DNA of 64,000 nt from Drosophila pseudoobscura (Eukaryota; Arthropoda; Insecta; Diptera; Drosophilidae), in NCBI RefSeq assembly GCF_009870125.1, contig NC_046683.1, positions 35,665,869 to 35,729,868 on the forward strand, given 5' to 3'. The notes under the pieces are model-generated. The model was not told the DNA's origin. It did not search any database and saw only the letters and a list, made by a program, of their open reading frames with translations. Below are positions 1 to 9,869 of this stretch, piece by piece. Position numbers and translations under genes: made by a program. Numbering within the stretch: the stretch's first letter is position 1; every line of letters starts with the position of its first letter.

Positions 1-35
1 GTAGGGAGCCAACAAAGGGCTAGAACGATGAAATG

Positions 36-643
36 TCATAACTTTGCATTTCGAGGCATTAAGGTGTAACAAGTTTGCACAACACCATGACTGAAAGCTA
101 TTGAGATCGGATTGCAAGCGAGAATGAAATGAAATGTCCTTGTACTGGACACAGAGTTTAACATCATCCGCATACATATGTATGTAAGTACTCGAGAGTA
201 TGTTAATATCGAAGACAAGTCATTAATAAAGAGTGTGAAGAGTAAGGGGCCTAGATGGCTGCCCTGCGGTACTCCCAAAGAAACCATTACTGGTGAAGAG
301 CGGGAGTTTTTGAAGAGGACTCTTTGAGACCTGGAACAAAGATAGATAGAATCCATCTCAGGAGGTTGGGCGGAAACCCTAAAAGGTCAAGTTTATGCGC
401 TAAAAGGGAATGGTTTACAGAGTCGAATGCTTTACTGAAGTCGGTGTAAATAACATCCGTCTGTAAGTTACCTTGAATGTCTTTAATAATGAAAGAGGTA
501 AACTCTAACAAGTTCGTGGTGGTTAATCGCCGCCTTATAAATTCATGCTGAGGTGAAGATATAAGTGACTTGCAAAGATATTGCAAGTGCGGAGTTAAAA
601 CCTTCTCAAACATTTCATGAAGAAGGGAACATTTATTTAACAA
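36..643 (-). pseudogene. CR1-type ORF2, reverse transcriptase remnant (copy A)
   Basis: Two overlapping minus-strand frames (287-643 and 36-356) encode adjacent pieces of a non-LTR reverse transcriptase. The first carries the template-grip and palm segment TDFSKAFDSVNH followed by LDLLGFPPNLLRWI; the second carries GVPQGSHLGPLLFTLFINDL. A frameshift near 300 separates them, and a second shift corrupts the YADD catalytic region, which copy C still shows at about 17438. The protein continues beyond the left edge. Not functional. Confidence 0.8.
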
Positions 644-742
644 GGGACTGAAAATGCCGTTCGACTTCGGTACACCGTATGGGTACGGATGAACAGAGTA
701 GCTTTCTTCAGAATAGGTGGCTGATCATTATTTGCCGACGTA

Positions 743-1456
743 TTACAAAATGATAGCGAGAATGGGTGTGCGTGCGGACGCTCTACGCTTACTGTTTAAG
801 AAACAGTAAAACTGTTTAGGGTCCTGAGAAAAACGTATCCTGCATCGAGATAGATAGTTCTTATAGCATTGAGCATTAAGAACTGAAAAGTTTGACCTAG
901 CCATTACATAGCGAGAGTGAGAAGTAGGAGAACCCACTTTTTGAAATTTTTTATAAAGTCTTGATTTTAAGTTTTTTTGACTGGATAATTCTTTGGTAAG
1001 CCAAGGGGGCTTTTCAAATCTAATCGGACAAGATAACGGGACACAAGAATCAAAAAATGTGCCAAGAGCATTGTAAAAAATGTTTGTGCCTTTTATGACA
1101 TCAGTGCACAAGTACAAAGCGGACCAATCAAAATCCCTAATGAGGTTATTAAGCTTCGCAAACTCGGCTTTACGAAAGCAAGGGACACGTTCAGGTAGTC
1201 TACTCGACCGATTCAATACAGTTGGTCCTATATCTAGCGACACCTCGAAAGTAGGGTGGTAGGCGTCTTCAGGTATAGTGAGCGGACTGTGTTGTTGAAC
1301 TTGGACTGTGAAGTGTTCTGACGTGAAGTAAGAGTCCACTGCAATTAGAACCCCTCCTGCACGTCGAGACGAACGGTCCTTTCTAAAAGTTGTGTACCGG
1401 CCTGCCAAAACCTCGGAACTAAGAATGTCCGGCTTTAACCAGGTTTCAGTAAACAC
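743..1456 (-). pseudogene. CR1-type ORF2, endonuclease and linker remnant (copy A)
   Basis: A 237-residue minus-strand frame that begins in the apurinic-like endonuclease domain (FTETWLKPDILSSEVL, then the RRAGGVLIAV strand) and jumps into the region between endonuclease and RT. Comparison with copy C (18750-19019 and 17830-18429) shows that the middle of the endonuclease domain is missing, and that 1090-1300 holds a different linker segment retained here and lost in copy C. Together the copies show that the active-site core has been deleted from this one. Inactive. Confidence 0.75.
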
Positions 1457-1686
1457 AATAACGTGGGAAGCAAATGCAACACTATCCCGGAAAAGAATGC
1501 TGAGCTTACTACGTAAGCCTCTAACATTCTGATAGGTTACTAACAGAGAAGTTCGTTTTTTGGAAGGGTGGAAGCAGGACGGGAAGATGAGGAAGATGAG
1601 AAGCAGGATGGCAAACTGGGATGATTTTTAAGAGTCATGAGGGGCCTATTCTTCTTCTTAGCCTTGAACTCCTTCACCACCAAATG

Positions 1687-2049
1687 TGTTCGGAGCAGAA
1701 CGCAGCCGATTAGCTGCTTACCAAATAGCACCTAATTCTTGGCCCTCAGCCGTTTATTTTGTTTGTTACTTATGTCTATGTCACTCATTTGTTTGTTAAA
1801 GCTTTGCGCTTGCTTGCCCGCTCTCTGCCAGCTCGCTCTTCGCTATCTCCGCTTTGCGTCTGCCTACCGACGTCGGCCGAGCGAAGCTGCGCTTAGCGAT
1901 CGGAGCGGCAATGTAAAGGGCAGGCAAGCCACACTTGCAATTTGGATGTCACGCATTAAAGAACATATCGCAATTTTATTTCTGCGCCGAGTATTATTTA
2001 ATTGGAATAATTAGTCGGCCGATTGGGGATAAAAAACATTATCTCCACA
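1687..2049 (+). repeat. 5' LTR of the small BEL/Pao element
   Basis: 363 bp, starts TGTTCGGAGCAG and ends CTCCACA. Same start motif (TGTTCGG) as the LTRs of the other BEL family in this window. A 91-codon frame inside it is repeated in the 3' LTR and is not considered a gene. Confidence 0.93.
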
Positions 2050-2056
2050 TAAAATT

Positions 2057-2074
2057 TGGTGACCCCGACGTGAT
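2057..2074 (+). promoter_or_regulatory. Primer binding site, tRNA-Trp
   Basis: TGGTGACCCCGACGTGAT lies 7 bases after the 5' LTR and is the exact complement of the 3' end of metazoan tRNA-Trp including CCA, as I remember that tRNA. Marks minus-strand priming and confirms element orientation. Confidence 0.85.
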
Positions 2075-2391
2075 CTCTGAGTTGCAGTGTCAATTAATTA
2101 TCATTCGCAATCGACATTCGTTAGCCTTAACAAATTTTCGGCGGTTAAGCACAATTCGGTGCTAAAACATACTTACATACACCTACTAATTTCTCTGTCG
2201 CGACAATTCGGTCAGTGCAGTGCAGCGAACTCACTAATACACACAAGCGGAGTACAAAGCGGAATCGGACAGCTCGCACAGCCGCACAGCTAAAGGCATT
2301 AGCTGTAATCCCTTTGCTTTCGGTTCGCACGTTTATACGTATACAGGGTGTCTTTTTCGGTCGTGCTGAGTGACTCTTTTAAAACCTCAAC

Positions 2392-4749
2392 ATGGCAGCA
2401 CCTGAGCCTACCAATGTCGCGAACGCAGCAATGCCGAGTGATGTAGATTTCTACAGGCACAAGGCCGAGTCCGTCGCGCGCCAACTAAAGGCCATGGATC
2501 GCTTTCTCACCAAGGAAGAGCTCGCCGAGTTAGATGAGGCAGAACTTCAAGCTCGCTTAGAACAAATCGAGCGAATGAATGCCGATTTCGATGCCGCTCA
2601 AACGAGCCTTGAAAGGTTGGATTTCCTGCAGTTAGCCCATGATGCCCGGCTGGACTTTTCGAATGTTTACGTCAAGGTTAGGTCCAGGCTTTCGCGTGAG
2701 TTGATGGCTGCTCGCACGGTAAATGTTGCCAATTCAACAGCTCGGCATACTCTCGAGGGGAATTCGTCGTTGTTCGGCTATAGTAGTATAGGCCGTTCTC
2801 GAATGCCCGAGTTGCAGCTTCCGCGATTCGGTGGGAGCTACATGGATTGGCCAGAATTCCACTCAATGTTCTCGACAATGGTGCACAAAGACCATCGTAT
2901 CCCAATCATCGAAAAATTCCAATATCTGCGTGGATGTCTAGATGGTGCTGCGCTGGATACGATTCGTTCCTTGGAACTTTCTGAGGAGAATTACGACAAG
3001 GCGTTGAATTTACTAATATTGCGATTCGATAATAAACTGTTGCATTTTCAGGCACACGTCAAGGCTATTTTCGGGCTGCAAGGGGTGGAGAAGGGCTCGG
3101 CTATCGGCTTGCGCGCGCTCAGCGATAAAATCAATTCGCACTTGCGTGCACTGCAGACCTTGGCGACCCCGCAGGAGATTTCCGATGGATTGCTGATCTT
3201 CATCATAGGCACGAAATTGGACCACAAGACCAAGGAGAAATGGGAGGAGAGCTTGCCGACGTCAGGATTGCCCAGGTGGTCAAGCATGGCCTCATTCTTG
3301 GAAGCAAGATGTCGGATGCTGGAAAATTTGGGATCGGCTATGGTAACAATTCCTAGCCAGCAGGTGGGAGAAAGTAAACCTAGCGCCCTAATCACCTCCA
3401 TTAACGATCATACTAGCTCAACATGCAAGTATTGCAAATCTTCTGATCACTACATATCCCGATGCCAGGCATTTCTAGATCTTCCTGTCTTTTCTCGATA
3501 CAAGGAGGTGAAGAAGCGCCATTTGTGTCTAAACTGCCTCAATAAAGGCCATTCATTGCAACGCTGCAAGTCAGGGGCATGTAGAAATTGCCAAGCCAAG
3601 CATCACACTCTGCTCCACATGCAGTCGGGCGCTGACGCTGAGTTGCCGTCGCCGAGCACGGAACCGACCCAGCATGATCCTGCAAGTGCCCTAGTTGCAA
3701 TCAAATATACCAGCCCTCCCCCCTCGAGCCAGAAATCTCAGCCTAGCCAGAACGTGTTGCTACCTACTGCCCTCGTCCATGTAGCAGATCATTATGGAGC
3801 ACTTATCCCATGTCGTGCCATTTTGGATTCTGCGTCACAGGCAAACTTTGTAACATCTAGACTTGCTGATCAGTTGCAGTTGGATCATCGCTCGTCTTAT
3901 GTTCACATCTCCGAAATCGGAGATTCCATTCTACCTTCGAGCAAGTCTGTACATATAGTTGTACAATCCCAGGACGCAAGCTATCGAGCTTCCTTCGCTG
4001 CAATTGTCACCAACTCAATTACGGAAATGCAGCCTAACTTCAGCCTAGACGCAAAGGATTGGCCCATGCCGAATAATCTAAAACTAGCTGATCCTAATTT
4101 CTCTAAGCCCCAGCGTATCGATCTGTTGATAGGTGGTGGTTTGTTCTTCGATTTAATGTGCGTCGGACAGATTCGACTATCAGACCAATTGCCAACATTG
4201 CAGGAGACAAAACTTGGTTGGATAGTGTCAGGAAGCATTGATAGCTCGGAGAATAAGCGTGCAGTTTTAGCCGCTTTTGAAAATTCCTCCTCCATCTCTA
4301 ATGACGATTTTCGGCCCACAACGCTGGAGTACCAAAACTTAGAGCAGCAATGCAGGAAGCAGCTGCTCGAGTGCCAGGTGCAAGTGGAAAAACTGCGATC
4401 GGAGAATCAGGAACTGCAGCGCGAACTTTTCGATATATTAAAAACCTACATATCCACGCTAAATGAAATTCAACTTTCAACAATTTCTACATTGCCAAAT
4501 TTCCTGCCATTCTATGCAATTACAGAGGTTCCCGATGATCAAGACTCAATCACGACAAGCCGCCTTCGTAAAGAAGCGCCGATTGCTGCGTTCGACGATC
4601 ATCCCAGCGTAGCCGCCACCTGCGCCCAAGCAAGCATCTTCAAGAGGGCCGTTGGAAAAATAGCGGTTCTGCCCCTTCAGGATGGATCTGTTGAAAGCCT
4701 TTGCCTTCCAACGGGGGGTGAATGTTCGGAGCAGAACGCAGCCGATTAG
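2392..4749 (+). CDS. BEL/Pao Gag-protease polyprotein with coiled-coil insert and integrase tail
   Basis: Uninterrupted 785-residue ORF; ATG at 2392, stop just inside the 3' LTR. Residues about 60-330 are a BEL/Pao Gag (DUF1759 type; LQLPRFGGSYMDWPEFHSMF). Zinc knuckles follow at about 344 (CKYCKSSDHYISRC) and 378-410 (CLNCLNKGHSLQRC, then CRNC). A retropepsin-like domain (DUF1758) has CRAILDSASQANFV near 474; DSAS replaces the more usual DSGS. The family match ends at LGWIVSG, exactly where reverse transcriptase normally begins. Residues about 645-690 then form a leucine-rich heptad-like segment (EKLRSENQELQREL), and the last 30 residues resemble the end of BEL integrase (FKRAVGKIAVLPLQ; compare IRRAVTRLCLLPL in the large BEL element). 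So RT, RNase H and integrase catalytic parts were removed without breaking the frame. Probable role: particle assembly, using pol from a relative. Confidence 0.9.
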   Translation: MAAPEPTNVANAAMPSDVDFYRHKAESVARQLKAMDRFLTKEELAELDEAELQARLEQIERMNADFDAAQTSLERLDFLQLAHDARLDFSNVYVKVRSRLSRELMAARTVNVANSTARHTLEGNSSLFGYSSIGRSRMPELQLPRFGGSYMDWPEFHSMFSTMVHKDHRIPIIEKFQYLRGCLDGAALDTIRSLELSEENYDKALNLLILRFDNKLLHFQAHVKAIFGLQGVEKGSAIGLRALSDKINSHLRALQTLATPQEISDGLLIFIIGTKLDHKTKEKWEESLPTSGLPRWSSMASFLEARCRMLENLGSAMVTIPSQQVGESKPSALITSINDHTSSTCKYCKSSDHYISRCQAFLDLPVFSRYKEVKKRHLCLNCLNKGHSLQRCKSGACRNCQAKHHTLLHMQSGADAELPSPSTEPTQHDPASALVAIKYTSPPPSSQKSQPSQNVLLPTALVHVADHYGALIPCRAILDSASQANFVTSRLADQLQLDHRSSYVHISEIGDSILPSSKSVHIVVQSQDASYRASFAAIVTNSITEMQPNFSLDAKDWPMPNNLKLADPNFSKPQRIDLLIGGGLFFDLMCVGQIRLSDQLPTLQETKLGWIVSGSIDSSENKRAVLAAFENSSSISNDDFRPTTLEYQNLEQQCRKQLLECQVQVEKLRSENQELQRELFDILKTYISTLNEIQLSTISTLPNFLPFYAITEVPDDQDSITTSRLRKEAPIAAFDDHPSVAATCAQASIFKRAVGKIAVLPLQDGSVESLCLPTGGECSEQNAAD
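4711..4722 (+). promoter_or_regulatory. Polypurine tract of the small BEL/Pao element
   Basis: ACGGGGGGTGAA directly before the 3' LTR; same layout as the CAACGGGGGGAGTA tract of the larger BEL family (about 14515-14530 and, inverted, 56612-56627). Expected plus-strand priming site. Confidence 0.8.
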
Positions 4750-5085
4750 CTGCTTACCAAATAGCACCTAATTCTTGGCCCTCAGCCGTTTATTTTGTTT
4801 GTTACTTATGTCTATGTCACTCATTTGTTTGTTAAAGCTTTGCGCTTGCTTGCCCGCTCTCTGCCAGCTCGCTCTTCGCTATCTCCGCTTTGCGTCTGCC
4901 TACCGACGTCGGCCGAGCGAAGCTGCGCTTAGCGATCGGAGCGGCAATGTAAAGGGCAGGCAAGCCACACTTGCAATTTGGATGTCACGCATTAAAGAAC
5001 ATATCGCAATTTTATTTCTGCGCCGAGTATTATTTAATTGGAATAATTAGTCGGCCGATTGGGGATAAAAAACATTATCTCCACA
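4723..5085 (+). repeat. 3' LTR of the small BEL/Pao element
   Basis: 363 bp, identical by eye to 1687-2049. Followed by AAATG, the right target-site duplicate, and then by interrupted CR1 sequence (TTCTGGCCAAAATTTGG, compare 11877-11895). Confidence 0.93.
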
Positions 5086-5090
5086 AAATG

Positions 5091-5537
5091 TTCTGGCCAA
5101 AATTTGGCAGAGCAAATGGAGCAATAGGAGGAGAGGAGAACAGTTGCAGCAGCAGCTAATGAGAGAGAGAGCTACTGAACAGATAGTTATGAGAGCGAGA
5201 GAGAAAGAACAGTCAGTGAAGTTGAGGTGATAGGGAAAGAGTGATAAAACAACAAAAGCTACCAGACGAGAGCGGACTGCAATGCAATGTAATGCGTACT
5301 CACTCACTGCAACAACACAAACACAAGCACAAGCCGACGCCGAAAAATAAAAAGTTAAATAATTTTTTAACACAAATCAAAAGGCATGCACTCGCGTAAA
5401 TGAATAGGTTTCCAGATTGTTGTCTGGTTAGAAAGTATAATTAGAATTTAGTTAGGAAAACACCGGCTGTTTATTCAAAACAAAAGGAAAAAATGCGAAA
5501 CGCAAAACAAAAACGCGTCTGATCTACAAAAGAGAAC
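5091..5537 (-). other. CR1 copy A 5' UTR and ORF1 stub
   Basis: Matches the 5' UTR of copies B (about 12803-13262) and C (about 34150-34535), including the shared segment AAAGCTACCAGACGAGAG and the terminal AAAACAAAAACxCGTCTG. ORF1 is almost wholly deleted in between. Confidence 0.75.
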
Positions 5538-5564
5538 GAACGAAAGTTAAAAAAAAGGCGCGCG

Positions 5565-5765
5565 ACGATTGGAGTTTCCTTACTCCTTAAAAAGTTCGAC
5601 AGTGGTGCTTCGAAAGTCGTTTATAAAATCGTGACAGGTGATAAATCATGGATATATGCATATGAGCCGGAAACCAAACTTCTTGTTCTTTTCTTTTTTT
5701 CACATAAAAAAAAACTGCATGGTCAACGATTTCAAACGAGTTCAAAACCATGTTTTGGAGATCAT
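5565..5765 (+). mobile_element. Mariner transposase scrap
   Basis: Plus-strand frames read VVYKIVTGDKSWIYAYEPET, the conserved mariner segment around the first catalytic Asp (usual form VTGDESWIYAYDPETK). It is flanked by unrelated AT-rich DNA, has no terminal repeats and no continuous frame, so it is an old remnant abutting the CR1 5' end. Confidence 0.7.
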
Positions 5766-6876
5766 TAGGAAGAATATATTAAACAAAAAATAAAGCTATT
5801 TTCATTTTAAAGTTTTGGTTCTTATTTGCTGTTCCCGAAATATAAATAGCAGCCCTCGTACATATATATATCTATAACTTCTCTCTCTATTCTTAAGTGA
5901 TTAAGCCACATATTTTTCAATTACATTAATTTTTTTCTTTCATTGATTTGCATACTGGTCGAATTTAAATACTTGTGTTATTTTCGGTAGGGAAACTTGT
6001 GTTTGCTAGTTTTTTCCCGATTATTTGGCAAAATGCCTAGTTTTAACTACCGAAAGATATGCTGAAGTTATGCTAGCAATGAATATGGAATAGACTTATA
6101 ATTTCCTAGTGACATGGTGACGTAATGGGATAGGGTGAGAATTATAGGGATTTCCAGAACCTTCTCACAACTAGAAATTGTGGTAGGGTGTTTACAGAAT
6201 CGTATGAGTCGACTCAAAACCATCTCAAGACCACACGCCGGCGATATTTTTGGAACAGGCAGTTTTCGTATATGCTCGGAATAGGCATATTGTTGTTTTC
6301 GGAGTTAGCTCCCGTTAATCCTGTCGGATTGTAATTTTGTTAAGTTTTTCTGTAGTAGGAGTCGAGACGCGGTGAGACGCGAATAAAGGCTGAAAATTTA
6401 GAAACTGCATTTTAAGTTTCGAAGTAAATCGAAATAATCTACAAATTTAAATAAATGAACTATGAATAAAACATGCCTTCGATAGACCCAATTTGACTAA
6501 TTTGTAGCTAATTAAAGTCCATAAATATTCCAGCAGCTGTAGTAATCAAACTTGAATGACGGTTTAGTATGCATTCGAGCTCTTGTGCGGTATGTACACA
6601 ACTGAGGAACTAGCACACACCCAGCATATTTAAAGCACTTAGCTTAGTATATTACAATTAGACGTATGATAAAAAAAAACAACATAGAAAGAAAGACTTT
6701 GGAGCAAATGCCCTTTTTATTCGATATTTAAATACATTTGTTTAAAAAAAAATCCCAAAAAAGTATCCAAAACCGTCATATAAAAAATGGTGTATTTGAT
6801 GAAAACTATTAGACATAAGTTTTGATAAAATTCTGTATTTATAGAAGCACTTTGCCTTAAACGCCGCAATTAACAA
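5766..6876. other. AT-rich DNA downstream of the mevalonate decarboxylase pseudogene; no gene seen
   Basis: No convincing coding frame, terminal repeat or tandem array. Short A and T runs and a TATATATA tract near 5862. I could not relate 6120-6380 to any other part of the window. Confidence 0.5.
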
Positions 6877-8029
6877 TTAGTGGGACAATGGTAGTCCATT
6901 TTTCAACAAACTATTATCGTCACTCAATTGACATGGTCCATCCCCAACCTTTGTGTGGATTATATACTTAAGTAGGTTTTTGGGTTGAACGTTTAACATT
7001 CCGTTAACTTTTCTGTGTTCTGCAGTTGTATGTATTGAATTGTCGGTTGCACCATCTGAATTTTTTTCTATATTCGATTCTGGTGAAACGGCAAGACCCC
7101 GTAAGTACTCAACAGTATCTATTGAATCAGTAGGGAAAACTTTTTGAATTTCTGCTAGTAACTTTGCAACATTTTCCTTTAATACATAAATTCATGCGTT
7201 TGGACCAGAATCAAATGTGTACGCTGCATGCACTGTACCCGTAGTTTTATTGTATGTATGTACAAAATTAACTATAGCATGAGACACATCGTTCATATAA
7301 ACGCATGGTGGATAAGTGTCCAAGGCGATTGCATGAAACTGATTTGAGTCTTTCATCGTTATCTCAGCAAATGATTAAAAATCACGAGCTTTTATGGCCT
7401 TTTTTAAATTCGCGATCCTTTCCGGAACTAGTTTATCAACTCGATGCTGAATTAACTGCGATGTAGTCACAGAACGTTGCATACCTGTAGTGGAGCTTGT
7501 TTTTTTTCGTTCATCGTTTACGACTAAAATGAGTACATGCATATTCGGCCAATGTTGGGCTGATGCAACTGGTTCAGCGACAGAGTCGCTGCCATCATCA
7601 AGAACTCCACGGTGCCATTGAACAAAACCACCAAATAAACTACGACATGCAGAACCACTACCTTGTCGAGCTATAGTCGTCAATTCTTCAGTAAGGGGGA
7701 TACCATATAAACGTGCCAGGGAATATACCAGGCAAGCGTAACCAGCTGCGCTTGATGCAAGACCAGCAGCGGTAGGAAAATTGTTACGCGATGCAATATG
7801 TACTTTCCAACAGAGTGAAGCTTCTTGAGAACCATTAATATGTGCTAGACGTTGAACTAAAAATAAAAAGAGATGTACAAAATAAATTAAAATTTCATAT
7901 TAAAAACTCACCTCCTTTTAAACAGCGCATAAGACGAGAGTCCTCCTCGAAAAGCAATTCCTCATCATTGAGCCACATTCGATTGTGTTGAAATTTTTCT
8001 GAAGCAGTTATTGTTGTCTTCGCGCAAAG
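6877..8029 (-). pseudogene. Mvd: Mevalonate diphosphate decarboxylase, partial and broken
   Basis: Two minus-strand exons of the GHMP-fold enzyme that converts mevalonate diphosphate to isopentenyl diphosphate. Exon 7912-8029 encodes LCAKTTITASEKF...RMWLND; a 55-bp GT-AG intron (7857-7911) leads to the last exon 6877-7856 with the family motifs [57 protein letters not shown] and YTFDSGPNA. Two in-frame stops break it: TAA at 7375-7377 (after KARDF, where a Gln is likely) and TGA at 7192-7194 (after SGPNA). The first exon with the KYWGKR segment is absent from 8030-9860. Splice sites survive, so this is a decayed genuine locus or a DNA-level duplicate, not a retrocopy. Confidence 0.9.
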
Positions 8030-8295
8030 CTATAAAAACACACAAATATACTGGTCACAATACAGACAATATTATCATAGACAATAGACATAAAACTTCG
8101 CCCCGCCGAAAATCATATGCCGCGATTGTAACTACTAATTTATATAAATTATAGAAAAGGTGCTATTTATATTTCTGGCCTAGTTAACTTTTAGCTTTAC
8201 TAGAACCCAATTGTCATTTACATTAAAAAGTTTGGAATTTTAACGATAAACGTAAAATTCATCTCAAGAAAAAACTTTAACTTTAAAAAAACGTA

Positions 8296-9673
8296 GGTAA
8301 GGTTAGGTAGAGGCGGCTGCCAAGCTCGCTCGGAGCCCGACACACTAAGGCCGGTTTCATCATTCTTGGGATCATTCCCTCCCTTTCATGTCAACAGTTG
8401 TCCCATCCAGATGCTCTTATAAAGTTTGCGTCCTTTCTGGGACATAACGTAGACATCTCCGAGATGTCGTTCAGAAAGGCAGTGCCTAAGTGTTGTAGCC
8501 TCCTTCTGCTGAGAGCTGGACAGGAGCAGAACAGGTGTTCCTTTGTCTCCTCCTCGTCCTCGTCTTTGCAGCTGCGGCAGAAATCATTGTATGGGGCACC
8601 CAGCCTATTTGCGTGGATGCCTACTAGCCAATGTCCTGTGAGGGAACGTATTACTGCGCTGCACCTTTCCCTGCCTAGTTTGCAGAGCTCTGAGGTGCGC
8701 TTCTTATCTATGGTCGGCCATGTTTGCCGAGCTGTGCGACAACGTGACCCTATTTGCCACTTTTCGTCTGCCAGTCGCTTGTACTGATCTTTTATAATGA
8801 TCTTGCAGGTGGCCATAGGCATACAAATATCCTCCTTATCTTGGAGAAACCCCGCACCAAGTACCACATCTGGCCAGCTCATCCGCTATGCAGTTGCCCT
8901 CGATGTCCCGGTGGCCCGGGACCCATACAAGGCTGATAGTAAATTTCTGAGCCATCTCGTGAAGAGATCTGCGGCAGTTCGCCACAGTAGCCGAGTTCGA
9001 GGAGATCGCGTTGAGTGATCTGATCGCAGCTTGGCTATCGCTGTAGATGTTTAGATTGGTTGCCGTGGCGGTAACCGTGTGAAGGCAGTACAGAGCCTCC
9101 CTGATTGCTGTAACTTCCACTTGGAAGACGCTACAGTTATCCGGAAGCCTGAAAGATTGTCTTATGCTTAGCTGTGCAGAGTAGATTCCTCCTGACCCTC
9201 CGACCGTGCCGTCCAGCTTTGAGCCATCCTTGAAGATGCTTATGGCCCCGTCTGGGCCTGGGAGGCCCTCTACCCATTCGTCTCTGTGAGGCATGATGGT
9301 GCTGAATGGGGATACTCCATGCTCCTTTGGAACTTGATAGTCCGGTCTTACTGGGACAATGTTGTTTTTATTTAGTATCGATGAGTGACCTGAGTGCTGA
9401 GGTACCCATTGTTCAGAGTCTCTAAGACGTATTGCTGCCATTTCTGCCCGCTCCTTTCCTGCAAGGTCAACGCTCTGGAGGCATAGCATGGTGTTTGGCG
9501 CACCATTTGGTGTGGTTCGAAGAGCTCCACTGATGCAGAGGTCGGCCGTTCGCTGAACTTTGCCCAGCTGATTGGTGATTGTCCTTTTTGTTAGGACAGG
9601 CCACCACACAGTAACTCCGTAGAGTAATATAGGTCTGACTATTGCCAGATATATCCATAGGACTATGCTTGGG
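8296..9673 (-). mobile_element. LOA-clade LINE fragment, 5'-truncated
   Basis: Minus-strand LINE with RT tail, RNase H and a CCHC-like C-terminus. Target-site duplicates TTAAAAAAACGTA (8283-8295) and the same with two more A's (9674-9688) flank it, so it is a discrete 5'-truncated insertion, apparently within upstream (intron 1) DNA of the mevalonate decarboxylase pseudogene. RNase H in an ORF2 of this arrangement is typical of the LOA and I clades. Confidence 0.8.
8391..9670 (-). pseudogene. LOA-type ORF2 C-terminal part (RT thumb, RNase H, CCHC)
   Basis: Two overlapping frames, 8836-9670 and 8391-8882. The first starts with the RT-end signature LAIVRPILLYGVTVWW and continues into RNase H: IFKDGSKLDGTVGGSG, YSDSQAAIRSL and LVWVPGHRDIEGNCIADELA give the D, D and H/D catalytic neighbourhood. 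The second frame carries a zinc-binding end, CRSCKDEDEEETKEHLFCSC. A frameshift near 8840-8880 separates them. The N-terminal endonuclease and most of RT are missing. Confidence 0.8.
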
Positions 9674-9869
9674 TTAAAAAAAAACGTAACACATGAAAAT
9701 TTCTGTGTCATGATTTTCTACCATATTTTATGTCGATTTTTAAGCCAAGATTAGATTAGTTCAACCTTGCATTGCCAATGTAAAGTAACGAAGTGTAGAT
9801 ATCCGAATTTGAGCCTTGTTTCAGAGATACTTCCTTCTGTGTTCCAAGCTGGCTAGGAATGATTGGAGG

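Larger units (their letters stand above)
1687..5085 (+). mobile_element. Non-autonomous BEL/Pao element with Gag-protease ORF (TR-GAG-like)
   Basis: Complete LTR element: two 363-bp LTRs (1687-2049, 4723-5085) that I read as identical, TG...CA ends, a tRNA-Trp primer site, one long open reading frame, a polypurine tract, and a 5-bp target duplication AAATG at 1682-1686 and 5086-5090. It sits inside a CR1 LINE whose sequence resumes on both sides. The internal part is only about 2.7 kb and lacks reverse transcriptase, RNase H and the integrase core, so it must borrow them in trans. LTR identity implies a very recent insertion. Confidence 0.93.
1..5537 (-). mobile_element. CR1-like LINE, copy A, split by a BEL/Pao insertion and cut by the left window edge
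   Basis: Non-LTR retrotransposon read on the minus strand: 5' UTR at the right (5091-5537), ORF1 remnant around 5091-5120 and 1540-1686, ORF2 remnants leftwards to base 1. The same sequence recurs at 11375-13262 and 16310-34535, which fixes the family limits and the 5' end near 5537. The reverse transcriptase block (TDFSKAFDSVNH, GVPQGSHLGPLL) and the PHD-type ORF1 in the other copies point to the CR1 clade (DMCR1A-like). Most of ORF1 is deleted after about 5120. Bases 1687-5085 are a later BEL/Pao insertion. Confidence 0.82.

Noticed and set aside
1739..2014. 91-codon plus-strand frame, repeated exactly at 4775-5050
   Set aside because: It lies entirely within the LTR of the small BEL element, has no recognisable motif, and its repetition is explained by LTR identity.
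7192..7194. TGA in the decarboxylase exon as a selenocysteine or readthrough codon
   Set aside because: The enzyme is not a selenoprotein, a second stop (TAA) lies upstream, and the first exon is missing.
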